A model generated the notes under the pieces. It saw only the letters and a program-made list of their open reading frames with translations. It made no database searches and was not told the origin of the DNA. DNA of 64,000 nt. Source: an uncultured Dokdonia sp. (GTDB lineage: Bacteria > Bacteroidota > Bacteroidia > Flavobacteriales > Flavobacteriaceae). The translations under genes were made by a program, and so were the position numbers. The DNA is taken from positions 42,455 through 106,454 of the forward strand of contig NZ_CANLOB010000019.1 of the NCBI RefSeq assembly GCF_947492815.1, given 5' to 3'. This document shows, in pieces, positions 49,636 to 58,179 of this stretch (position 1 is its first letter; every line of letters begins with the position of its first letter).

Positions 49636-50778
49636 TTATTCTTTGATCAAACTTCTAGAGATTACAATTTTCTGAATTTCTGAAGTTCCTTCATAAATCT
49701 GAGTGATTTTTGCATCACGCATTAAACGTTCTACGTGATATTCTTTTACAAAACCATTTCCTCCATGCACTTGAACGGCCTCTACAGTATGTTCCATCGC
49801 TACTTTTGAAGCGTATAATTTTGCCATTGCACTTGAGCGATCGTAGTTGTTTCCTTGATCTTTATCCCATGCCGCTTTCATAACTAGGTGACGTGCAGCA
49901 TCTATTTCTGTGTACATATCAGCAAGTTTAAAAGCAATCGCTTGGTGATTGCATATTTCTGTTCCGAACGCTTTACGTTCTTTAGAATATTTAAGTGCTA
50001 ACTCATACGCACCTGAAGCAATACCTAATGCTTGAGCAGCAATTCCGATACGTCCACCAGAAAGCGTTTTCATAGCAAATTTGAATCCGAATCCATCTTC
50101 TCCAATACGGTTTTCTTTAGGTACTTTTACATCATTAAATTGTAATGTGTGCGTATCACTACCTCTAATTCCTAATTTATCTTCTTTAGGACCTATTTCA
50201 AAACCAGGCATTCCTTTTTCTACAATAAAAGCGTTGATACCACGGTGTCCTTTTGATCTGTCTGTTTGTGCAATGACTAAATATACATCAGAACGTCCCC
50301 CGTTAGTAATCCAGTTTTTTGTTCCGTTTAATACATAGTGATCTCCTTTGTCTTCTGCTGTAGTAGCTTGTGAAGTCGCATCAGAACCTGCTTCTGGCTC
50401 ACTTAAACAAAAGGCTCCTACAAATTCACCAGTAGCAAGCTTTGTAAGGTATTTTTGCTTTTGCTCTTCGTTACCATAGGCTTCAAGACCATAACAAACT
50501 AAAGAGTTATTTACAGATACAATTACAGAAGCAGAAGCATCTATTTTAGATAACTCTTCCATAATTAATACATATGAGATAGCATCCATACCACTTCCTC
50601 CGTATTTAGGATCTACCATAATACCTAGAAAACCTAGGTCTCCCATTTTTTTGACAAGTTCAGCAGGAAATTGCTGCTTCTCATCACGTTCTATAACACC
50701 AGGAAGTAATTCTGTTCTAGCAAAATCACGTGCTGCGTCACGTATCATTAAATGTTCTTCAGTTAAACTAAAATCCAT
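49636..50778 (-). CDS. Acyl-CoA dehydrogenase
   Basis: 380 residues with the full acyl-CoA dehydrogenase layout: helical N-domain, beta domain with FCLSEPEAGSDATSQ and WITNGG, and C-terminal helical domain. The catalytic Glu is in the YEGTSEIQK motif near the end (about 363-371). It oxidises acyl-CoA to enoyl-CoA with FAD and passes electrons to ETF. Short-chain or branched-chain substrates are likely from general similarity, not from a decisive motif. Divergent from anmK. Confidence 0.95.
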   Translation of the reverse strand: MDFSLTEEHLMIRDAARDFARTELLPGVIERDEKQQFPAELVKKMGDLGFLGIMVDPKYGGSGMDAISYVLIMEELSKIDASASVIVSVNNSLVCYGLEAYGNEEQKQKYLTKLATGEFVGAFCLSEPEAGSDATSQATTAEDKGDHYVLNGTKNWITNGGRSDVYLVIAQTDRSKGHRGINAFIVEKGMPGFEIGPKEDKLGIRGSDTHTLQFNDVKVPKENRIGEDGFGFKFAMKTLSGGRIGIAAQALGIASGAYELALKYSKERKAFGTEICNHQAIAFKLADMYTEIDAARHLVMKAAWDKDQGNNYDRSSAMAKLYASKVAMEHTVEAVQVHGGNGFVKEYHVERLMRDAKITQIYEGTSEIQKIVISRSLIKE

Positions 50779-50862
50779 AAGAGGAAAATTTTTTTAAGAA
50801 TTATGTAAAAATTGTATGCAAAGATACTAGAATCTTACATTTTTCTCAATAATTTTAACGTG

Positions 50863-51933
50863 ATGGAAAGAAAATACTATAACGTTGTCGGAGTCATGAG
50901 TGGTACCAGTCTAGATGGTATTGATTTTGCGTATCTAAAAATCACTATAAAACCTACGTATAACGCTCAAATTATTACAGCAGAAACCCAGTCATACCCT
51001 GATGCTTGGATAAAAAAATTACAAGCTGCTGTTCATTATAATGCACGTGACCTTCAAGAACTAAATAAATCCTACACTCAATATTTGGGAGAGGCGATTC
51101 ATCAATTCATTGAGAAAAATAAAATTCCTCGAGATACACTAGATGCCATATGTTCTCACGGACACACTATTTTACATCAACCCGATCAAGGTTATACCTT
51201 ACAGATTGGAAATCTTCCAGAGATTGCTAGTATTGTAAAATGTAAAACGGTATATGACTTTAGAGTACAAGATGTTACTTTAGGAGGTCAAGGAGCTCCT
51301 TTGGTACCTATTGGAGATCAATTGTTATTTTCTACCTATGATTATTGTATCAATTTAGGTGGTTTTGCAAATGTATCCATGCAAAAAGAAAACACGCGTA
51401 TTGCTTACGATATCTGTGCTGTAAATACAGTACTTAATACATATGCGCTACAATTAGGAAAGGCGTATGATGATGGGGGCGCTTTCGCGAAAGCGGGTAC
51501 AGTAAATATTCCATTACTAGATGACCTGAACGCATTATCATTTTTTAAGAAATCACCACCAAAATCTTTAGGGATAGAATGGGTACAAGAACATATCTTT
51601 CCAATAATAAGCAATTATAAAATACCGCCGAAAGATGTATTGGCTACTTTTACAGAGCATATTGCACAACAACTGGCAAATCAAATAAAAGAAAATAGTG
51701 CTGTTTTGATTACTGGAGGAGGAGCCTATAATACGTATTTAATGGAACGATTGCAGGCATTAAAAAAATGTGAAGTCATAGTACCAGACAATGTGCTTGT
51801 TGAATACAAAGAAGCACTGATTTTTGGATTGTTAGGAGTGTTGAAATTAGAAGGCAAAAATAACTGTTTAGCGAGTGTCACAGGGGCTCGAAAAGATCAT
51901 AGTTCTGGGGTTGTTATAGATTATTCTTATTGA
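50863..51933 (+). CDS. anmK: Anhydro-N-acetylmuramic acid kinase
   Basis: 356 residues from the ATG at 50863; an upstream ATG at 50812 would add 17 residues before the ATP-binding loop GVMSGTSLDG (10-19). DFRVQDVTLGGQGAPLVP (about 145) and NLGGFANV (about 167) are family hallmarks, and TGGGAYN (about 286) is the adenine-site motif. The enzyme phosphorylates and hydrolyses 1,6-anhydro-MurNAc in cell-wall recycling. An exact palindrome copy gives AFAKA at 207-211, in place of residues that are not conserved in other AnmK proteins. Confidence 0.93.
   Translation: MERKYYNVVGVMSGTSLDGIDFAYLKITIKPTYNAQIITAETQSYPDAWIKKLQAAVHYNARDLQELNKSYTQYLGEAIHQFIEKNKIPRDTLDAICSHGHTILHQPDQGYTLQIGNLPEIASIVKCKTVYDFRVQDVTLGGQGAPLVPIGDQLLFSTYDYCINLGGFANVSMQKENTRIAYDICAVNTVLNTYALQLGKAYDDGGAFAKAGTVNIPLLDDLNALSFFKKSPPKSLGIEWVQEHIFPIISNYKIPPKDVLATFTEHIAQQLANQIKENSAVLITGGGAYNTYLMERLQALKKCEVIVPDNVLVEYKEALIFGLLGVLKLEGKNNCLASVTGARKDHSSGVVIDYSY
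51481..51494. repeat. 14-bp palindrome copy, in anmK
   Basis: Exact copy; read as AFAKA. Confidence 0.9.
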
Positions 51934-52135
51934 TTTTTGCTTGTATTATAAGAATAAAATATAATCTCAAATTTAACAATCATATTTTTCTGAATATTAG
52001 ATACTTGAAATTTAATTATGTAAGCTGAATTACATTTTTAACATTCTGATTTACAGTTATGTAGTAAGGTTGTGGTTTTGAGTTTGACATAAAGAATGAC
52101 AATGAGTTAGTTTTTAACCCCAAAACAGAACAACT

Positions 52136-52531
52136 ATGTATGTAATTTACTACGATCCAGGATGTGTATATTCTCTTATATGTTTAGCAATTTTGAGAAG
52201 TAAAAAAGTAAATTATAAGAAGGTAAAGTATCTTAAAGAACCCCTTACATTAGAAACCATTCAAAGCCTTATTAAAAAATTAAATATTTCTGCCGTAGAC
52301 CTTATTAGACAAGATCATCCAGATTGGAAAAATTTTTATAAACATTTAGAGTTGACAGAAGAAGAGATCATGCACTTAATGTTAGAAAATCATGGACTTA
52401 TTGTTAGACCTATTATAGTGAATGATGATCAGGCTGTTATAGGGCGTCCTCCTAAAAAAGTAATTCGTTTATTAAGCAAGAATAAAGAAACTGTTAAGAG
52501 CTATACAAATGAAAATACAATCCTTTCGTAA
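52136..52531 (+). CDS. ArsC/Spx-like thioredoxin-fold protein
   Basis: 131 residues. The N-terminal DPGCVYSL (Cys10) is a CxxS form of the ArsC-type catalytic loop, and the C-terminal half shows the glutaredoxin-like cis-Pro region LIVRPIIVNDDQAVIGRPP. This is the pattern of the ArsC/YffB/Spx family, more YfgD-like than arsenate reductase in context: there is no ars operon. Its role is uncertain. Confidence 0.75.
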   Translation: MYVIYYDPGCVYSLICLAILRSKKVNYKKVKYLKEPLTLETIQSLIKKLNISAVDLIRQDHPDWKNFYKHLELTEEEIMHLMLENHGLIVRPIIVNDDQAVIGRPPKKVIRLLSKNKETVKSYTNENTILS

Positions 52532-52653
52532 GTAAGATATTCGTAATTTAATCTTAGTTTTTCTATTTATATTATAGATTCTTTAGTGAATAACTACATT
52601 GTACTTTTTATATTTGTAATACCCTATAATTATTATAAAGGTGTACATACTAT

Positions 52654-53880
52654 ATGAGAGGACTACTTGCAAAGTACGAAGATAAAACCCCAGAAATTGT
52701 TTTTCACTGGAATGACCCAGAAACAGAAGCAGAAGGTTGGGTAGTTATTAATTCTTTAAGAGGTGGTGCTGCCGGTGGTGGTACACGTATGAGAAAAGGA
52801 CTGAATATGAATGAAGTGCTTTCATTGGCAAAAACCATGGAAGTAAAATTTACAGTTTCAGGTCCTGCTATTGGAGGTGCAAAATCAGGAATTAATTTTG
52901 ACCCTAAAGATCCTCGTAAAAAAGGTGTTTTAGAACGTTGGTATAAAGCAGTTTCTCCATTACTCAAGAGTTACTATGGAACAGGTGGTGATTTAAATGT
53001 AGATGAAATTCATGAAGTAATACCTATTACTGAAGAAAGTGGCGTATGGCATCCTCAAGAAGGTGTTTTTGCTGGGCACTTTCAACCTACAGATGCAGAT
53101 AAAATTAATCGTATAGGGCAATTACGCCAAGGAGTGATAAAAGTGATAGAGAATCCAAAGTTCTCTCCTGATGTTACACGTAAATATACAGTGGCAGATA
53201 TGATAACGGGTTATGGTGTAGCAGAGGCTGTACATCATTATTACGATATCTATGGAGGGGATATAAAAGGAAAGAGAGCTGTTGTACAAGGTTTTGGAAA
53301 TGTGGGAGCCGCTGCAGCTTATTATCTAGCTCAAATGGGAGCAAAGATAGTTGGGATCATCGATATTGTAGGTGGGCTTATTAACGAAGAAGGATTTACT
53401 TTTGAAGAAATTCAAGGGATGTACCTCAACAAAAAAGGAAATACACTTGGAGAAGAAAATCTCATTCCTTTTGCAGAAATGAACGAACGTATATGGAATC
53501 TTGAAACGGAGATATTTGCACCTTGTGCTGCTTCTAGATTGATTACTCAAGACCAAATAGATCGAATGATCGATACTGGGTTAGAGGTGATCTCATGTGG
53601 AGCTAATGTTCCTTTTGCAGATAAAGAAATATTTTTTGGTCCCATTATGGAGCACACTGATGCGAAGGTGAGTCTAATACCCGATTTTATTTCAAACTGC
53701 GGAATGGCGCGTGTATTTGCTTATTTTATGGAGCGTAAAGTTCAAATGACAGATGATGCTATTTTTAGTGATACTTCGCTGACAATCAGAAATGCGATCC
53801 AAGAAACATATGATCAAAATAAAAACACAAAAAATATTAGCAATACTGCTTTTGAAATTGCTTTAAAACAACTACTTTAA
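52654..53880 (+). CDS. Glu/Leu/Phe/Val dehydrogenase family protein
   Basis: 408 residues. The dimerisation domain shows GGAAGGGTRMRKG and the catalytic region GPAIGGAKSGINFDP with a Lys that corresponds to the family's catalytic lysine. The Rossmann domain has VVQGFGNVGAAAAYYL (about 214-230), and a second domain GANVPF. The enzyme probably oxidatively deaminates an amino acid or reduces the 2-oxo acid with NAD(P); glutamate versus branched-chain substrate cannot be decided. It stands before nhaD. Confidence 0.88.
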   Translation: MRGLLAKYEDKTPEIVFHWNDPETEAEGWVVINSLRGGAAGGGTRMRKGLNMNEVLSLAKTMEVKFTVSGPAIGGAKSGINFDPKDPRKKGVLERWYKAVSPLLKSYYGTGGDLNVDEIHEVIPITEESGVWHPQEGVFAGHFQPTDADKINRIGQLRQGVIKVIENPKFSPDVTRKYTVADMITGYGVAEAVHHYYDIYGGDIKGKRAVVQGFGNVGAAAAYYLAQMGAKIVGIIDIVGGLINEEGFTFEEIQGMYLNKKGNTLGEENLIPFAEMNERIWNLETEIFAPCAASRLITQDQIDRMIDTGLEVISCGANVPFADKEIFFGPIMEHTDAKVSLIPDFISNCGMARVFAYFMERKVQMTDDAIFSDTSLTIRNAIQETYDQNKNTKNISNTAFEIALKQLL

Positions 53881-53904
53881 AAGCTTCTTAAACACCAACT
53901 TTTT

Positions 53905-55272
53905 ATGGAATCTGTGATTATACTCATTTTTGTTATTGGCTATTTGTCAATTACCCTTGAACATCCTTTAAAACTTGATAAAACAGTGCCTGCACTTATC
54001 ATGGCTTCATTAATGTGGGCCTTTTTAGCAGTAGGCTTTAGTCAAGGATGGTTTAATGTAATTGATTCTCATGAGCATGTATATAGTTTTTTAACAGGAG
54101 GTGATGATGCCATGCATGGTTTTGAAAATACATTGTTACATCATCTTGGGAAGACTGCAGAGATACTGGTGTTTCTGATCGGAGCAATGACTATTGTAGA
54201 AATTATTGATTTACATCGTGGTTTCGAAATCCTTAAGTCAGTAGTACGTACAAAGAGTAAAAAACGACTATTATGGATTATAGGAGTTTTAGCTTTTATC
54301 CTATCAGCAATTATTGATAACCTAACGGCAACGATTGTTTTAATTACGCTATTGCGAAAATTAATTAGCAATAAAAACGAAAGACTTTGGTTTGCTGGTA
54401 TGGTTGTGATCGCTGCAAATGCAGGAGGAGCATGGTCACCTATTGGAGATGTAACGACAACCATGTTATGGATTGCAGATAACGTTTCTGTAATGGGACT
54501 TATAAAAACACTCGTACTCCCTTCTATATTATGTTTTGCAGTGCCTTTTGGTATCGCTATGTATTTACCCGCTTTTAAAGGAGATATAGAAGTAGAAGAA
54601 CTAGAAGACGATGAAGAAGCTGGGCGTTTATTGAGTAGTAAAACGATGTTGTTTCTAGGATTAGGAATGATTGTTTCTGTACCTATTTTTAAAACATTAA
54701 CGCATTTACCTCCATATATGGGAATGATGTTAGCATTAGGTGTTGTTTGGCTAGTATCAGAATACATTCATCCTGAAGAAGATTTTTCTAAAGAACGTCG
54801 TCATTTATATTCTGCTCACAAAGCATTATCTCGTATAGAAATCAGTAGTATCTTATTTTTCTTAGGAATATTAATGGCTGTAGGAGCTTTAGAAACACTT
54901 GTATATGGTGCAATAGGAGGGCAAGAAGTAGGTACGCTACGTTATTTAGCCGAAGTCCTACAAGCAGCTATTCCAAATCAAGATGTAGTAGTAGCCTTAT
55001 TAGGGGTATTCTCAGCAATTATTGATAATGTACCATTAGTAGCAGCTTCTATAGGAATGTATAATGAACCAATAGATAGTAATCTGTGGCATGCTATTGC
55101 CTTTGCAGCAGGAACTGGAGGTAGTATGTTAATTATCGGATCTGCCGCTGGAGTTGCCGCTATGGGAATGGAAAAAATAGATTTTATCTGGTATCTTAAA
55201 AAAATATCTTGGCTCGCAGCAGTAGGGTTTTTAGTAGGTTACATCTACCTAGTTATTATGTTCTCATTATAA
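53905..55272 (+). CDS. nhaD: Na+/H+ antiporter NhaD
   Basis: 455 residues with about 12 hydrophobic segments. The ion-site region SAIIDNLTATIV (about 130) and its mate SAIIDNVPLVAASIGMY in the second half, plus NAGGAWSPIGDVTTTM and AGTGGSMLIIGSAAGVAAMG, match the NhaD/ArsB-type antiporter family. It would export sodium in exchange for protons, a fit for a marine cell. Downstream (51 bp) lie the exbB-exbD-tonB genes. Confidence 0.92.
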   Translation: MESVIILIFVIGYLSITLEHPLKLDKTVPALIMASLMWAFLAVGFSQGWFNVIDSHEHVYSFLTGGDDAMHGFENTLLHHLGKTAEILVFLIGAMTIVEIIDLHRGFEILKSVVRTKSKKRLLWIIGVLAFILSAIIDNLTATIVLITLLRKLISNKNERLWFAGMVVIAANAGGAWSPIGDVTTTMLWIADNVSVMGLIKTLVLPSILCFAVPFGIAMYLPAFKGDIEVEELEDDEEAGRLLSSKTMLFLGLGMIVSVPIFKTLTHLPPYMGMMLALGVVWLVSEYIHPEEDFSKERRHLYSAHKALSRIEISSILFFLGILMAVGALETLVYGAIGGQEVGTLRYLAEVLQAAIPNQDVVVALLGVFSAIIDNVPLVAASIGMYNEPIDSNLWHAIAFAAGTGGSMLIIGSAAGVAAMGMEKIDFIWYLKKISWLAAVGFLVGYIYLVIMFSL

Positions 55273-55323
55273 CACATACTTATTCCCCAGATAATTCGTT
55301 ATGAACTTAACTAATCCTAAATT

Positions 55324-56028
55324 ATGATTAATATGTTATTGCAAGATGGCGTTCAAGAAGCCGCCGATGCACTTACTACAGATGAGCCTGTAGAAAAAAC
55401 ACTTTCTATAATAGATCTCCTTCTTACAGGAGGAGTCTCTGGTATGGTGATTATTGGTGTTTTATTTGTATTACTTTTTGTAGCCATTTATATTTATTTT
55501 GAACGCTTATTTGCCATTAAAGCAGCTTCAAAAATAGATGGAAACTTTATGAACCAAATTCGGGATAATGTTTCTAATGGAAATATAGAAGCAGCAAAAA
55601 TACTATGTGCTCAAACAAATTCTCCTGTAGCAAGATTAACGGCAAAAGGAATCTCTAGAATTGGAAATCCATTAGAAGATATTAATACGGCTATAGAAAA
55701 TAGTGGTCGACTTGAAGTGTATCGATTAGAAAAAAATGTAAGCGTACTGGCAACAATTGCTGGAGCTGCTCCAATGATAGGATTCTTAGGAACTGTAATC
55801 GGAATGGTACTTGCTTTTCATACATTAGCAACCAGTAGTGGACAAGCAGATATGGGTACACTAGCTGAAGGTATTTATACCGCTATGACAACAACAGTAG
55901 CAGGTCTTATTGTAGGTATTATAGCTTATATGGGATATAATCATCTTGTGGTACGTACAGATAAAGTAGTACATGCCATGGAAGCAAATGCAGTAGATTT
56001 CTTAGACTTACTTAACGAACCTATCTAG
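55324..56028 (+). CDS. exbB: MotA/TolQ/ExbB proton channel protein
   Basis: 234 residues. Three hydrophobic segments are visible: about 38-60, 145-165 (APMIGFLGTVIGMVLAF) and 185-205 (TTTVAGLIVGIIAYMGY), the ExbB/TolQ pattern. The start methionine is followed by a short acidic stretch. With ExbD and TonB it uses the proton gradient to energise outer-membrane receptors. Gene order ExbB, ExbD, TonB supports the naming over TolQ. ExbD follows after 1 bp. Confidence 0.9.
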   Translation: MINMLLQDGVQEAADALTTDEPVEKTLSIIDLLLTGGVSGMVIIGVLFVLLFVAIYIYFERLFAIKAASKIDGNFMNQIRDNVSNGNIEAAKILCAQTNSPVARLTAKGISRIGNPLEDINTAIENSGRLEVYRLEKNVSVLATIAGAAPMIGFLGTVIGMVLAFHTLATSSGQADMGTLAEGIYTAMTTTVAGLIVGIIAYMGYNHLVVRTDKVVHAMEANAVDFLDLLNEPI

Positions 56029-56029
56029 T

Positions 56030-56428
56030 ATGAACCTCAGAGGAAGAAATAAAGTAAGCCCAGAGTTCAGTATGAGTTCTATGACAGATATCGTATTTCT
56101 GTTATTAGTCTTCTTCCTATTGACATCTCCTGCGATTACGCCAGATGCATTAGATCTTATATTGCCAAAAGCAAAGGGTAAAAGTAGTAATAAGCCTAAT
56201 GTCTCAGTTAGTATCACTAAGGATTTAGATTACTACGTAGACAAAGAACGTGTTCCTCGATCCAATGTTAAGAGTGCTGTTATAGAGGCGCTTTCAAATG
56301 CTGAAGAGAGAGTGATTTTCCTTCGAGCAGAAGGAGATGTGGCTCTTAAAAATGCTGTGGATATTATGGCTTTAGGAAATGAGATTAAAGCTAAAGTAAT
56401 CCTTGCAGTAGATCCTAATCAGAAGTGA
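56030..56428 (+). CDS. exbD: ExbD/TolR proton channel partner
   Basis: 132 residues: a short cytoplasmic N-terminus (MNLRGRNKVSPEFSMSSMTD), one transmembrane helix (about 21-42) with the conserved Asp20 in SMTDIVFLLL, and a periplasmic domain. It starts 1 bp after ExbB and belongs to the same operon. The gap to TonB is longer (over 56 bp). Confidence 0.92.
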   Translation: MNLRGRNKVSPEFSMSSMTDIVFLLLVFFLLTSPAITPDALDLILPKAKGKSSNKPNVSVSITKDLDYYVDKERVPRSNVKSAVIEALSNAEERVIFLRAEGDVALKNAVDIMALGNEIKAKVILAVDPNQK

Positions 56429-56538
56429 TAATTATGTGATTAGTAACTACCAGTTCAATGTTTTAAAGCTTTTGCAAAAGACCAATGGTTATTGCGAATA
56501 TTAAATATATACTCACACTAAAAATTGAATACATAAAA

Positions 56539-57372
56539 GTGCCCTATTTAGATACCCCACATAAGAAAAAATCCTTTACCATAAGTAGTATTATTATGGC
56601 GATCATATTATTGCTTATGTTTTGGGTAGGGATGGATTATCTAGATCCTCCACCAGAAGGAGGAATTGCTGTAAATTTTGGAACTTCTAGCGTTGGATCA
56701 GGAAATGTACAGCCTACAAAGCCAGTAGCATCTGCTCCGAAAAATACAGCGCCAGAGCCTGTACCTACACCACCTCAACCAGAAATCACAGAAGAGGTAG
56801 TAACACAAGACACAGAAGATGCACCAGTCATAGAAGAAAAACCTGAAGAAACTCCTAAGCCTGAAGTAGAAAAACCTGTGGAAAAACCAGAGGAAAAGCT
56901 TGTAGAAGAAGCAAAGCCAGACCCTACACCAGATAAGAGTACCACAAATGCACTAGATGCTTTAATTAATGGTCCTAAAAAAGATGGTACTGCACAAGGA
57001 GGAGAAGGCGATGATAATCAAGCTGGAGATAAAGGCGATCCTAATGGTGATCCAAATGCATCTAGTTATTACGGAACAGGAAAAGGTTTAGATGGTGATG
57101 GTAATTACCAATTAGGAGGGCGTAAAGCCTTAGGAAAACCAAAACGTGTACAAGAATGTAACGAAGCGGGAATCGTAGTGGTAAGTATAGAAGTAGACCG
57201 TACTGGAAAAGTAATTAAAGCGGTACCTGGTGTTCGCGGTACAACCAATAATACAAAATGCCTTTTAGATCCTGCAAAAGCAGCAGCACTTGCCACAAAA
57301 TTTAATGCAGATTCAAAAGCACCTTCTAAACAAATAGGAAAAATCGTCTATCGTTTTAGCCTTTCTGATTAA
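56539..57372 (+). CDS. TonB-like energy transducer
   Basis: 277 residues if translation begins at GTG 56539, giving VPYLDTPHKKKSFT, which fits the flavobacterial family start better than the ATG at 56485 (18 residues more); the start is open. One transmembrane helix (about 17-35) is followed by a Pro/Glu/Lys-rich linker (about 55-140), a Gly/Asp-rich linker (about 150-190) and a C-terminal domain (about 205-277) with GIVVVSIEVDRTGKVIKA. It transmits energy from ExbB-ExbD to receptors. The tail differs from the classical TonB C-terminus, so some of its partners may be distinct. Confidence 0.78.
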   Translation: MPYLDTPHKKKSFTISSIIMAIILLLMFWVGMDYLDPPPEGGIAVNFGTSSVGSGNVQPTKPVASAPKNTAPEPVPTPPQPEITEEVVTQDTEDAPVIEEKPEETPKPEVEKPVEKPEEKLVEEAKPDPTPDKSTTNALDALINGPKKDGTAQGGEGDDNQAGDKGDPNGDPNASSYYGTGKGLDGDGNYQLGGRKALGKPKRVQECNEAGIVVVSIEVDRTGKVIKAVPGVRGTTNNTKCLLDPAKAAALATKFNADSKAPSKQIGKIVYRFSLSD

Positions 57373-57500
57373 AAAATAAACTTCATTTTAGTATAATTGA
57401 CAAGCTTTACGTCTTTATTGACATCATAAAGCGTGTAAGTGATTTTTTGTTTGTCGACTCAATGGGCATATAAAAAATTAACTTAAATCATACGCGCAAA

Positions 57501-57854
57501 ATGGAAAATCAAATTAAGAATGCACTACTAGATCTTAAAGAATTATTAGGAAAAGGACAATTCATAGAAGCAATGGAAAAATACCTTGCTGATGATGTAG
57601 TTTTACAAGAGGCTAATAACGAACCTAAAGTCGGAAAAGAAACAGCACTTCGTGCAGAAAAGGAACTTTTGGCTACTGTAACTGATTTTGGGGGGTATGA
57701 AATGAAAAATATTGCTGTAAGTGGAGATACGTCTTATTATGAAGCAGTAATGGAATTTACAACAAATGATGGTGTCTCTCATAGATTCGAACAAGTAAAT
57801 CGTACCGTTTGGAGAGATGGTAAAATTATAAATGAACGCTACTTTCACGCGTAA
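57501..57854 (+). CDS. SnoaL/NTF2-like small protein
   Basis: 117 residues, no signal peptide. The layout (helix, KYLADDVVLQEANNEPKVGKETALRAEKEL, then beta strands) fits the cystatin-like NTF2/SnoaL fold with a pocket that might bind a small molecule. No catalytic residues can be chosen. Alone between tonB and a terminator. Confidence 0.75.
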   Translation: MENQIKNALLDLKELLGKGQFIEAMEKYLADDVVLQEANNEPKVGKETALRAEKELLATVTDFGGYEMKNIAVSGDTSYYEAVMEFTTNDGVSHRFEQVNRTVWRDGKIINERYFHA

Positions 57855-57882
57855 ATACTAGAAATTAGATTCTTATATCTAG

Positions 57883-57905
57883 AGCAGTTCCATTACGGAA
57901 CTGCT
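57883..57905 (+). terminator. Terminator of the NTF2-like gene
   Basis: Perfect 9-bp stem AGCAGTTCC/GGAACTGCT, 5-nt loop, followed by T6. Confidence 0.88.
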
Positions 57906-57992
57906 TTTTTATTTGCAAAATTTACAAACTTCACATTTCCTTTTTGGTAGTTTTTATATCAAGACCTCTTTTTCTTTGTGTATCTTTAACAA

Positions 57993-58153
57993 GCATTATG
58001 AAATAGAACTTCGTGATGAGGGTTAAAACAGCAATGAAATATGACGTTTTCTGAGTTTTAGCATAGCATCGCTATGGTTAAGCTTAAAAACGTAGTGCAA
58101 CGATATATTTTACAGCAGTTTAAAGATGGAATAGATTTTCTATTTCATAATGC
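57993..58153. mobile_element. 161-bp inverted-repeat (MITE-like) element, no coding capacity
   Basis: Perfect 16-bp terminal inverted repeats, GCATTATGAAATAGAA (57993-58008) and its complement (58138-58153), enclose a second, central inverted region (ACGTTTT...TAGCATAGC-ATC-GCTATGGTTA...AAAACGT, about 58043-58092). The whole element could fold into one long imperfect hairpin. It has no transposase. A flanking target-site duplication was looked for and is not evident. A structured RNA is an alternative. Confidence 0.6.
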
Positions 58154-58179
58154 GGGTTTAAAATCAAAAGCTAACTGTT

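Larger units (their letters stand above)
57855..58179. other. Intergenic region with terminator and inverted-repeat element
   Basis: 325 bp holding the NTF2-like gene terminator (57883-57905) and the 161-bp inverted-repeat element at 57993-58153. The element ends 26 bp before the BNR-repeat gene start. No reading frame of note. Confidence 0.6.

Noticed and set aside
52136..52531. Naming this gene arsenate reductase
   Set aside because: The catalytic loop is CxxS-like, there is no ars operon, and several ArsC/Spx-family members have no arsenate activity.
54141..54767. Minus-strand reading frame of 208 codons inside nhaD
   Set aside because: It lies wholly opposite a convincing membrane antiporter and has the Ile/Ser-rich composition expected from the reverse complement of a membrane protein.
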